From positions 1 through 64,000 of the forward strand of contig NZ_FCNU01000017.1 of assembly GCF_001545115.1 (NCBI RefSeq): a stretch of DNA of 64,000 nucleotides, written 5' to 3'. Of the stretch, positions 33,501 to 41,192 are shown one piece after another. Origin of the DNA: Candidatus Protochlamydia phocaeensis. Its GTDB lineage: Bacteria > Chlamydiota > Chlamydiia > Chlamydiales > Parachlamydiaceae. The number at the start of each line of letters is the position of its first letter. The stretch's first letter is position 1. The notes below the pieces were generated by a model, which saw only the letters and a program-made list of their open reading frames with translations, ran no database searches and was not told the DNA's origin. The position numbers and the translations under genes are program-made.

Positions 33501-33545
33501 ATCCGAAGCGAATTCCAAAATTCATTTTTGAAATTCGCTTCCGGC
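33501..33545 (-). terminator. Hairpin between the 186-residue gene and DUF58
   Basis: TCCGAAGCGAATT (33502-33514) pairs with AATTCGCTTCCGG (about 33531-33543), 11 of 13 positions, around a loop of about 16 bases containing a T-tract. It follows the minus-strand gene at 33570 by 25 bases and could terminate it or attenuate read-through into the DUF58 gene. Confidence 0.5.
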
Positions 33546-33569
33546 AATGATTGATAGCTTCATTTAGGA

Positions 33570-34130
33570 TTAAGATTTAAAAAATCTATCTTTAAATAAG
33601 GGAAGATACCGGCCTTCAGTTAAATCTAAGCCACTGCCAGATAAAATATGCTTAACTACGTTAAATGTAGGCTTTTTCATGTCGTCTTTACAAATGGAAG
33701 AACCCGAACCTATGAAAGAAGATGTCCAGTTTTTAGAGTAATCGCTTAATGGGAGGAATTCTACTGGGCCATCACCCCAACAGGGAGATTCATATGTGTT
33801 TACAGAGGGTGGCTTTTCATCCGAATAACGTTGAAAAAAGACTTCCAGGGCATAGGCATTGACTTTGGTGTCGATATAACGCATGGCTAAAAATGGCCGT
33901 TTAGTAATAGGAAAAATACCCTTTACGACATCAGCGGGCAGTTCTGCAGCATTTTGCCAAGGATGAGGGTAATCGGAGCCGCCGATATTTGGAGGAAGGA
34001 ATACGGTTGGGATGTTATCAACAAGGTCTTTACCTAAGTGCTTATATAGATAATCGAAAGTGCCTGGATTGCTCATCTGTTGATTCAGAAGCATTCCCAA
34101 GTTTGAAGAAGGGGGGAAGGACGCGTTCAT
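33570..34130 (-). CDS. Hypothetical protein inserted between moxR and DUF58
   Basis: A 186-residue soluble protein with no recognised domain and no signal peptide. The ribosome site AGGAG is six bases before ATG 34130, and 20 bases around this start (on the coding strand TTCAGGAGAATTTTTATGAA) are identical to those around the start of the secreted protein at 59076. Segments include IPTVFLPPNIGGSDYPHPW, GIFPITKRPFLAMRYIDTK and a C-terminal LDLTEGRYLPLFKDRFF. It lies on the same strand as moxR and DUF58 but its content is unlike theirs, and moxR-DUF58 pairs are usually adjacent, so it may be an insertion. A hairpin follows its stop. Confidence 0.6.
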   Translation of the reverse strand: MNASFPPSSNLGMLLNQQMSNPGTFDYLYKHLGKDLVDNIPTVFLPPNIGGSDYPHPWQNAAELPADVVKGIFPITKRPFLAMRYIDTKVNAYALEVFFQRYSDEKPPSVNTYESPCWGDGPVEFLPLSDYSKNWTSSFIGSGSSICKDDMKKPTFNVVKHILSGSGLDLTEGRYLPLFKDRFFKS

Positions 34131-34343
34131 AAAAATTCTCCTGAATTTATTTTTTTAAGATTGATTGAAAACGTTTGCATCAAAATTTGATGTAACGAGA
34201 TGTTTCTCTTTAAGACTTTGTAGCTCAATGATATGGAAAGCAATTACCATAAACGCCAAACTCAGATTAATAGGTCTTCTGCCTTGTTTCAATTGGGCAG
34301 TCAAGAATGCGAATCTAGGCCAGGAGCAGTTTTAATCTACTTT

Positions 34344-35336
34344 CTAAGGAACAGGAATGCCTTGCAAAATGCGATCGATAATATCGTCCGAAGATAAGTT
34401 TTCCGCTTCGGCTTCATAAGACAGAAGCAAGCGGTGGCGCAAGACGGGCCGACAGATCTCTTTAATGTCTTGCGGAGTGACAAAGTACCTGCCGGCAAGC
34501 AAAGCGTGAGCTTTAGACGCTTCTTTAAGAGCAAGCGTTGCACGCGGCGAAGCCCCGTATTCCAAAAGTCCTTCTAAGTCATTGAGTTGAAACTGCTCGG
34601 GATGGCGGGTAGCAGAGATGATATTAAGGATGTAGTCTGCCACTTTCTCATCTAAGTAAATGCTATCGACCAATTGGCGCAAAGATAAGATCTCTTCAAT
34701 TTTCAATACGGGGGAAACAGCGGGCAATGGGCCAAGCGTTCCCATTCGATTAAGAATTTCTTTTTCTTCTTCGCGCTTGGGATATGTGAGTTTAATTTTC
34801 ATCATAAAGCGGTCGGTTTGTGCCTCGGAAAGCGGATAGGTTCCCTCTTGTTCAATGGGATTCTGAGTAGCAAGGACTAAGAAAGGACGGGGAGCTTGAA
34901 AGGTTTCACCGCTGATCGTGACTTGCTTTTCTTGCATGACTTCTAGGAGCGCTGATTGAACTTTTGACGGGGCGCGGTTGATTTCATCGGCCAAGAGAAT
35001 ATTGGTAAAAATGGGACCTTTTTTGACGCTAAACGTTCCTTCTTTGGGGTTATAAATAGGCGTGCCGATTAAATCGGCAGGCAAAAGATCGGGTGTAAAT
35101 TGAATGCGCTTAAATTCACAATCAATGATACGGGCAAAGGTCGTGGCTGCCAATGTTTTGGCGAGTCCTGGCACGCCTTCTAATAAAAGGTGGCCATCTG
35201 CAAATAGTCCAATCAATAAGCCATTGATAAGATGAGTTTGTCCAATTACGACTTTCCCTAATTCACGTTTGATTTGATCGATTTTAGTTTGCGCTTCCTG
35301 GATCAGGGAGGGAATAGAGCGGGTCTCTTGATTCAT
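34344..35336 (-). CDS. MoxR-family AAA+ ATPase
   Basis: A 330-residue AAA+ ATPase. It shows Walker A GVPGLAKTLAA (about residues 54-64), Walker B ILLADEINRAP, the family segment SKVQSALLEVMQEKQVTISG, the sensor region LVLATQNPIEQEGTYPLSEA, and the arginine stretch TDRFMMKI. MoxR proteins work with vWA-domain partners as chaperones, often for metal insertion or envelope stress. The DUF58 and BatD-like genes lie on the same strand but are separated by the 186-residue gene. Regulation is not evident from the upstream region. Confidence 0.93.
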   Translation of the reverse strand: MNQETRSIPSLIQEAQTKIDQIKRELGKVVIGQTHLINGLLIGLFADGHLLLEGVPGLAKTLAATTFARIIDCEFKRIQFTPDLLPADLIGTPIYNPKEGTFSVKKGPIFTNILLADEINRAPSKVQSALLEVMQEKQVTISGETFQAPRPFLVLATQNPIEQEGTYPLSEAQTDRFMMKIKLTYPKREEEKEILNRMGTLGPLPAVSPVLKIEEILSLRQLVDSIYLDEKVADYILNIISATRHPEQFQLNDLEGLLEYGASPRATLALKEASKAHALLAGRYFVTPQDIKEICRPVLRHRLLLSYEAEAENLSSDDIIDRILQGIPVP

Positions 35337-35893
35337 ATATCACTCCTTATTCTCATCCTTATTAGCCATCGTTAAAAGCTTTTCTAATTAAAACCATAGA
35401 GAGAACACGCATTAAAACGGACAAATTTCTTCAATCGTTCAAATGAAATTTGAACGATTGAATCAACTCGAAAGAATAAGGGAACCTTATTCTTTCGGAT
35501 GGTTGAAGTGAGATCAAGTTTGCAAAGAAAATATCTTTTATAATTTTCTGGGATTTAAAATTGCAAGATTCTGTCATCAAAGAATTGTCAAAAATAATCC
35601 ATTTTTTCCGGCAATAAATTAAATAACTTGAGTTTGGAGTTTTTTGCCCTTTTGACTGCGCCAAAGCCGCGGAGATGAACAAATGGCAAGCGCTTTCTCG
35701 TCAGTCAAAAGGGTAAAAAACTCCAAACTCAGGTTAAATAATGAATTTTGTTTGATCATCATTTTTTTAGGAAATATTCACAAGCGAATTAAAATTAAAT
35801 TTGGCATAAGCCTTCTCTCAATTTTTTCTGCAAGTGTATAGGGAAAAGGAGGCCAGAGCCAAAGGCGGTGCTGGCTTCTATAAGGAAGCTGGA
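35337..35893. other. 557-base intergenic region with a complete MITE-like element
   Basis: No gene is visible. It contains the best copy of the dispersed hairpin element at 35619-35741. A shorter inverted repeat precedes it: TCGTTCAAATGAAATTTGAA CGA around 35436-35457 is nearly self-complementary. The rest is AT-rich. Confidence 0.5.
35619..35741. repeat. MITE-like hairpin element, best-preserved copy
   Basis: The arms are 35630-35658 (GAGTTTGGAGTTTTTTGCCC then TTTTGACTG) and 35702-35730, which are complementary at 28 of 29 positions. The 43-base centre is CGCCAAAGCCGCGGAGATGA then ACAAATGGCAAGCGCTTTCT. The octamer TTAAATAA lies on both outer sides (35619-35626 and 35734-35741), either a target duplication or an outer extension of the element. 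No coding capacity is present, so if mobile it depends on a transposase elsewhere. Confidence 0.75.
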
Positions 35894-37651
35894 TTAATCC
35901 AGCTTTCGCTTGGGAAGCTTAATGGTGAAGGTCGATCCCTTGCCAATTTCTGAGGCGAGCGAAATGGTGCCGAAGTGCTTTTCGACAATGGTTTTGACAA
36001 TGGAAAGGCCAAGCCCAGAACCGCCCATTTTTTGCGAATGCGCTTTATCAACTGTATAAAAGCGGTCAAAAATATGTTCCTGATCGACAAAGGGAATGCC
36101 TATTCCTTGGTCAGCCACTTCAATTTTGATGTGGTCTCCTTCGTCATCTAAATTGACCGTAATTTTGGCAGGGCGGTTCGAATATTTAGCCGCATTTTCC
36201 ATGAGGTTCATAATAGCCAGTTCTAATAGGTCTGCATCGGCGATCAAATTGACTTCTTCTTGATGCTTGTTAATTTGAATAATGGCGTCGGGAAAGGCCT
36301 CCAAAACCATCGATCGGCAGCGTTCGGATAAATCAAAAAGGTCGCATTCGCTTAAGCGGGAAGAAGGAATGTTCTCAATGTCCGCCAAAGTCAGCAAGTC
36401 TTTAATAAGCGCCGTCATGCGATTGCAACTTCGGACAATTTTTGTCGTGATTTGTTCTTGAACATCTCTTGGCAGGCCGGGATTATCATGAAGGGCTTCG
36501 GCAAAGCCTTTGATGACAGTAATAGGGGTTTTTAATTCATGGGAAGCATTGGCGATAAAGTCGCGGCGCATTTCAAAGATCTTATAATGGGCTGTCTTGT
36601 CCTGTAAGACCAAAATTGCGCCTCCATTATTTTTTTTAGGAGCGGCAACAATATCCAGATAAATTCTTTTTCCTTCTAAATAAAGATCCAGCGTATCGGT
36701 GAGAGGCTTATTCTCTTCTTGGCACTTTTGTAGCAAGTCATAGCATTTCGTCTGATTTAAAATCTTGAAAGGCTCTCCTACTAATTCTCCTTGCAAGTGG
36801 CCAATGAGCTTCACAGCCATATAATTGGCGTAGGCAATGACCATGTGGACATCCACAGCAATAACGCCCTCGACTAGAGATTCCAAAATCGCTTGCTTCT
36901 CATTGCGTTCATGGGTAATGGTATCGATATGATTTTGAATTCTGGCTGATAAACTATTCAATGTCAGAGCAAGTTTGGTAAAATCATCATGAGGATTTAG
37001 CGAAGTGACGTCAATTGCCGGCAAAATATGCTGGCTCCCTGCTTGGTAAGGCTTAACCGCGGTAATGATTTTTTGAATCGGCTTGGTTAAATGATGGATC
37101 GCAAACCAAGTCATTAAGCTAAACATTAACAGAATAGCTGTCGCAAACCCTAAAAAGCCAATTTCAAAATCATTGGTAATTTCATTCATGTACTGATGGG
37201 GAAACGCTGTTCTCAGCACATATGTCTTTCCATGAAAATCAAACGCCTTAGCTAAATAAGAAAACTTCTGGTGAAGTAAATTGGAATAATCCTCTTTATA
37301 GCCAACGCCGTGTTGAAAAGCTTCCATCACCTCTGGATGATTGATAATGTAATCTTGGCTAAATTTAGGGCCTAGCAAGCGCTTGACGTGGGAATCATAC
37401 AAAACCTTGCGTTCGTTGCTAATGACGCTAATGCGGAAAAATATCAAGCTTTTTTGATCTTTCAAACGGCGGACGAGGGCTTCATTATTGGGAGCTTCCT
37501 TAATATTTGCAATAATCTCAGAGGCGCGATTTTCCATTCCTTTGACAATAATGCGATGGACCCATTGTGAAACAAAAGGAAACAATAAAATAATAAAAAC
37601 AAAAAAGACCGCTGCATAACTAACAAAAATTTTCTGTCTAAAACTTAACAT
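35894..37651 (-). CDS. PhoR-like membrane sensor histidine kinase
   Basis: A 585-residue sensor kinase. It has two membrane helices (about 8-28 and 165-188) with a periplasmic sensor domain of about 135 residues between them, a HAMP-like linker (about 190-245), a PAS domain (about 260-350), a HisKA segment with phospho-accepting His near residue 369 (FIANASHELKTPITVIKGFA), an N-box NLMENAAKYSN (about 481-491), G1 DQGIGIP and G2 GGSGLGLSI. This is the layout of PhoR and related kinases. No response-regulator gene lies beside it, so the partner must be elsewhere in the genome. The N-terminal sensor would detect an envelope or periplasmic signal. Confidence 0.9.
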   Translation of the reverse strand: MLSFRQKIFVSYAAVFFVFIILLFPFVSQWVHRIIVKGMENRASEIIANIKEAPNNEALVRRLKDQKSLIFFRISVISNERKVLYDSHVKRLLGPKFSQDYIINHPEVMEAFQHGVGYKEDYSNLLHQKFSYLAKAFDFHGKTYVLRTAFPHQYMNEITNDFEIGFLGFATAILLMFSLMTWFAIHHLTKPIQKIITAVKPYQAGSQHILPAIDVTSLNPHDDFTKLALTLNSLSARIQNHIDTITHERNEKQAILESLVEGVIAVDVHMVIAYANYMAVKLIGHLQGELVGEPFKILNQTKCYDLLQKCQEENKPLTDTLDLYLEGKRIYLDIVAAPKKNNGGAILVLQDKTAHYKIFEMRRDFIANASHELKTPITVIKGFAEALHDNPGLPRDVQEQITTKIVRSCNRMTALIKDLLTLADIENIPSSRLSECDLFDLSERCRSMVLEAFPDAIIQINKHQEEVNLIADADLLELAIMNLMENAAKYSNRPAKITVNLDDEGDHIKIEVADQGIGIPFVDQEHIFDRFYTVDKAHSQKMGGSGLGLSIVKTIVEKHFGTISLASEIGKGSTFTIKLPKRKLD

Positions 37652-37854
37652 AATGGAATAAAGTGAATTTTTAATAATAATAAAAATTATATTAATTATT
37701 ACAAATAAAATAAAGTTAATTAAATATTTGCGAATAGTTAAGATAATATTAAGAGTGTGTCACATATGAATAATATCGGTCTATGAATTTGTTGAGTTTC
37801 AATAAGAGACCGTCATTGAATCCATCATACTCCATTCCCTTAGGGAAAAGAGCG

Positions 37855-37890
37855 CGAATTTAGGTTATTAGCGATTTTAATACACTCTTT
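37855..37890 (+). repeat. Dispersed repeat C, copy 2
   Basis: CGAATTTAGGTTATTAGCGA followed by TTTTAATACACTCTTTA corresponds to 13370-13421 and, reversed, to 61988-62030. It lies in the 252-base gap between the sensor kinase and the M24 peptidase. Confidence 0.5.
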
Positions 37891-37903
37891 ATGGCATTGC
37901 CTG

Positions 37904-38974
37904 TCATCGTCTTTGCCGGGTCAAATTCTCATATCCTTTGTCGGTAATTAGAATGGTATCTTCTAAGCGCACGCCTCCGATGCCTGGCAGATAAATGCCG
38001 GGTTCAATGGTGATGACCATGCCCGGTTGCAAAGGACTATTAGCATAGGGGCCTTGACTGCGAAGGGTGGGAGGTTCGTGAATATCTAGTCCAATTCCAT
38101 GGCCCAAGCTATGTGTAAAATGTTCACCATATCCTTTTGAAGTGATAAATGAGCGGGCGGCCTCGTCAAGCTTGCCTATAGGAGTTCCGGGAATGCACAG
38201 GTCAAAGGCTTTTTGTTGGGCTTCTTCTACGATAGAATAAATGGTTTGGATGGTGGGATGGGGCGTTCCAAAATAAGAGACGCGGGTCATGTCAGAATGA
38301 TAGTATTGATAAACAACGCCGATATCAATGAGCACATGATCTCCGCTTTGGAGTTCAGTTTGGCCTGCGCGGTAATGCGGCATTGAGCTGTTAACGCCAA
38401 AGGCAATAATCGAATCGAAGGCCAGTTTTTGGGCGCCCCGTTTCTTCCAAAAAAATTCTAGTTCAAAGGCCAGCTCAGCTTCTTTGACTCCCTGACGTAA
38501 CAAGTTGATCACTTGTTCATAGCCCTGGTACCCTAAATGGGCCGCTTGCTTCAAGCAGCGAATTTCTTCTTCATCCTTAATAAGGCGCATCTGCTTGACA
38601 GGGGATTCGGCAGGAATAAGAGAGAGGGCAGGTTGCAGTTCTTCTGCTAATTTGCTTAATTTAAGGAATGCCTGATAGGATGTATTTTCGCTGTCGAAGG
38701 TTAGGGATTGAATGCGATGGTCGGCCAGCCAATCTTTGATAGAAGCGTCTTTGAGCAAAGAGACAGGATAGAGGGTTTGGCCAGAAGAGCAGCTCTCATA
38801 GTAGCGTCCATCGACAATTAGGCAGGCATCTTGTTGACTAATAAGCAATTTGCCAGCTGATAAAGTTAGCCCCGTTAAATAAAATAAATGCGTGGGATGT
38901 TCGATGAGAATCGCTTCAGAGTTTAACGGAAGAAGCAGGCTGCGAAGCCGAGTTAAGCGAGCGGAATAGTCCAT
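37904..38974 (-). CDS. pepP: M24 metallopeptidase (Xaa-Pro aminopeptidase-like)
   Basis: A 356-residue protein of the M24 family. I place the start at 38974 (MDYSARLTRLRSLL); ATG 38980 and an upstream TTG at 39049 are alternatives. The N-terminal creatinase-like domain covers about 1-125. The peptidase domain has the five metal ligands in the expected motifs: DIGVVYQYYHSDMTR (two Asp), HSLGHGIGLDIHE (His), TIEPGIYLP (Glu) and RLEDTILIT (Glu). It removes N-terminal residues before proline. In Chlamydia trachomatis pepP lies next to mutL and near gspD; the mutL gene here is about 2.2 kb upstream on the same strand, separated by one accessory gene. Confidence 0.88.
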   Translation of the reverse strand: MDYSARLTRLRSLLLPLNSEAILIEHPTHLFYLTGLTLSAGKLLISQQDACLIVDGRYYESCSSGQTLYPVSLLKDASIKDWLADHRIQSLTFDSENTSYQAFLKLSKLAEELQPALSLIPAESPVKQMRLIKDEEEIRCLKQAAHLGYQGYEQVINLLRQGVKEAELAFELEFFWKKRGAQKLAFDSIIAFGVNSSMPHYRAGQTELQSGDHVLIDIGVVYQYYHSDMTRVSYFGTPHPTIQTIYSIVEEAQQKAFDLCIPGTPIGKLDEAARSFITSKGYGEHFTHSLGHGIGLDIHEPPTLRSQGPYANSPLQPGMVITIEPGIYLPGIGGVRLEDTILITDKGYENLTRQRR

Positions 38975-39103
38975 ATGCATCAGGTTGTTGAAAGTTAAAT
39001 TCTGATTACCAGAAGAAAAGTTATACCAGATTTTAGACGAGATGATCAAAAAAGCAAGTAAATAAGAGAGCTGCCTGATTCTTTGTTATGCCTATTTTAT
39101 TTC

Positions 39104-39160
39104 CCGCGGAGTGAACAAATGGCAAAGCGGTCCAAAGGGCAAAAAAACTTCAAACTCAGG
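39104..39160. repeat. MITE-like element, right-half fragment
   Basis: CCGCGGAGTGAACAAATGGC, then AAAGCGGTCCAAAGGGCAAA and ACTTCAAACTCAGG, match the centre and right arm of the element at 35619-35741. The left arm is missing. Confidence 0.6.
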
Positions 39161-39185
39161 TTTTTATTGAATTTCGGGGGCGGAT

Positions 39186-40742
39186 TCAGGTTTCGTGATC
39201 TAAGATGAGGTCAATCGGCAAATAGAAACCTTTAGGATTTAAGTGCGTAATATTATAGTTTTTGATCCCCGCATGTTCAACTCCATGATCCCAGTGAGAT
39301 AATAAGTTGACTAAGAAATTTGTGGCTAAGAAATTGGCAACCAATTCTTTTATTCGAATAGTAAACCTCGTCCAATTAGATATTTTTCTTTGAGCCAATT
39401 GAGATTTTGCTCCTTTTTTAATCACATACTCTCTTGCTTCGGCAGCAAACGCTGCGCAGCTTTGATGAGTGGGATGATAAAGGACATTACTCGTGTTCAC
39501 TTCTCCGGTGGCTTTATCTTCATGATATCCCTGCATTGCCTCTATCCATTTGATAAACTGATGAAAAGCTTTGGGATCAGATAAAGTATAGGATAGAATA
39601 TGATGATCATAAATAGAAGAAGGCAGGAAGAGCTGCTTATCCGGTGAGACGAATTTGCCTTTTTGCAGGCTTAAATCGTGAGGATCCCTATCTGTTCCCT
39701 CGGTTTCCGGAAAAAAGCCCACGCTAAAGATTTCTCCCTGGGGAGTGGTCATTTTGATAGAAGCATGGCCTTGGTGTGCAAAAATACCCGGCAAACCCTT
39801 TCGGCTATGGACAACAACATCTATCGTAAAATCTTTGGGAGGAGTAGAGGTATGGGCATAGGGTCTTAAATGTTCCCATTTATCTTCAGAATAGGGCGTA
39901 AATCCATTTTCTAAATATTGGTATTCACTATTGATAAAATATTCGCCTGTCTTTTCATCTTTATTTAAAATGCCTTTGTCTTCTAGTTCTTTGACCGTTA
40001 ATTCTTGGACGGGATAAATCACGTGGACGTTCTTATTAAAACTTCCGTCTTCCTGTATAATAATCGCTTTTAACTGTTCAACAGTTATTTCAGACGGGGA
40101 TATCGTTTGATAAAGGCCCTTGTCAAATTCTCCCCGGATTTCTAAAGCGACTCTTTCCTCGATGAATTTCTCATAAAGTTTATTCCAATAAGAATCTGCT
40201 GCAGCATCCGTCGGATGGCTTGGAAGAGCCTGGCCCAGAGGTAATCTGTTAGAAAATTTAAAAGTGATCTCTTTCTTTTCATTGAAAGTAAATAAATGGC
40301 CAAAATGAGCCATTCTTTCATAGATATGATCTTCAAAGACTAATTTTTGTAATTTTTTTGCCATCCAGCCATTTAAGAAAACTCCTAACTTATCTGTTCC
40401 CACTTTGGCTTTGATCAATTTATCAATTTTTTTGGCTTTACTGGTAATCGAATGCGTACGAGCGCTCAAATCTTCTAAAAGTTTACTTTGTCCAAATAAA
40501 GTTAAAAAGAAATTCGAGATCTTTCCACCCTGCGCTTGCTTTAATACCCTTCCCTGCAAAGCTTTTAGATGCTGAACTTGCTGAGGAGTGACATGTCCCT
40601 TGGCAATATAATTAATAATTTCATCCGCATCTTCTATCAATAAACGACGTTCGTTGATGCGAAAGTTGTCTAAAATAGAGAACGCATGTAAATGATTATT
40701 AACTTTATTGTAAAACTCAGTGTAGAACAAATTTGTATTCAT
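39186..40742 (-). CDS. Unknown 518-residue protein, possible permuted papain-fold enzyme
   Basis: A 518-residue protein with no signal peptide. The N-terminal half is helical and charged (for example HLKALQGRVLKQAQGG). The C-terminal half contains HQGHASIKMTTPQGEIFSVG (about 322-341) and, about 100 residues later, HPTHQSCAAFAAEAREYV (about 424-441). A GHA-type histidine motif followed by an xCxxFA-type cysteine helix is the order of catalytic residues in permuted NlpC/P60-LRAT-like papain-fold enzymes (amidases, peptidases, acyltransferases). If real, His325 or so and the Cys near 428 would be catalytic. The protein lies between conserved genes pepP and mutL, which suggests an accessory insertion. 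Evidence is motif-level only. Confidence 0.6.
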   Translation of the reverse strand: MNTNLFYTEFYNKVNNHLHAFSILDNFRINERRLLIEDADEIINYIAKGHVTPQQVQHLKALQGRVLKQAQGGKISNFFLTLFGQSKLLEDLSARTHSITSKAKKIDKLIKAKVGTDKLGVFLNGWMAKKLQKLVFEDHIYERMAHFGHLFTFNEKKEITFKFSNRLPLGQALPSHPTDAAADSYWNKLYEKFIEERVALEIRGEFDKGLYQTISPSEITVEQLKAIIIQEDGSFNKNVHVIYPVQELTVKELEDKGILNKDEKTGEYFINSEYQYLENGFTPYSEDKWEHLRPYAHTSTPPKDFTIDVVVHSRKGLPGIFAHQGHASIKMTTPQGEIFSVGFFPETEGTDRDPHDLSLQKGKFVSPDKQLFLPSSIYDHHILSYTLSDPKAFHQFIKWIEAMQGYHEDKATGEVNTSNVLYHPTHQSCAAFAAEAREYVIKKGAKSQLAQRKISNWTRFTIRIKELVANFLATNFLVNLLSHWDHGVEHAGIKNYNITHLNPKGFYLPIDLILDHET

Positions 40743-41192
40743 AATTTAATAAGTTAGATTGGAAATGTAATTAATTTTAAACATTATTTTTAAATAATTT
40801 ATTAAGATATTATTAATTAAAAGTTTGTTAATAATTTAAAACGATGGCGATTGGGCAGCAGTCTTGGAAAATAAGTTCTTGGAAATAAAGCTTTAGAGGT
40901 TATCCTTGATCTGAAAAATAGGATGACTTGCATGCTGAATTTAGTTATAAACATGTAAAAAATTTCGGCATATTAAAAAATATGGCTAATTTTTTTACAT
41001 TTCTAACAAAATTGAGCGGCAAAGCAAACTTATTTGAGATCGTGAACACTTCTTATGAAACCAAACAAATAAAGACGTTCACTTTTCGGTATCCTCTCTT
41101 AGCGCGACTAGCAATTTGATAGCAGGAGGGTCTTTTTTTGAATAGGACTTCTTAGAGTGTCCCCATCTGAAATAGGATGATTCGCTTGCTAA
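40743..41192. other. 450-base intergenic region, no convincing gene
   Basis: The sequence is AT-rich. A 63-codon frame at 40928-41119 has no ribosome site and no plausible composition. Two related segments, AAAATAGGATGACTTGCATG (from about 40916) and GAAATAGGATGATTCGCTTG (from about 41170), form an imperfect direct repeat about 255 bases apart. Confidence 0.4.

Noticed and set aside
32544-33518. Longer DUF58 reading from TTG 33518
   Set aside because: It would include the hairpin at 33501-33545 in coding sequence; the family start fits ATG 33425 better.
34189-34290. Segment with TAGCTCAATGATATGG resembling a tRNA D-arm
   Set aside because: No matching T-arm (GGTTCGAATCC-like) or acceptor stem pairs in the following 60 bases.
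40928-41119. A 63-codon plus-strand frame
   Set aside because: No ribosome site, composition like the AT-rich gap around it, and no recognisable motif.
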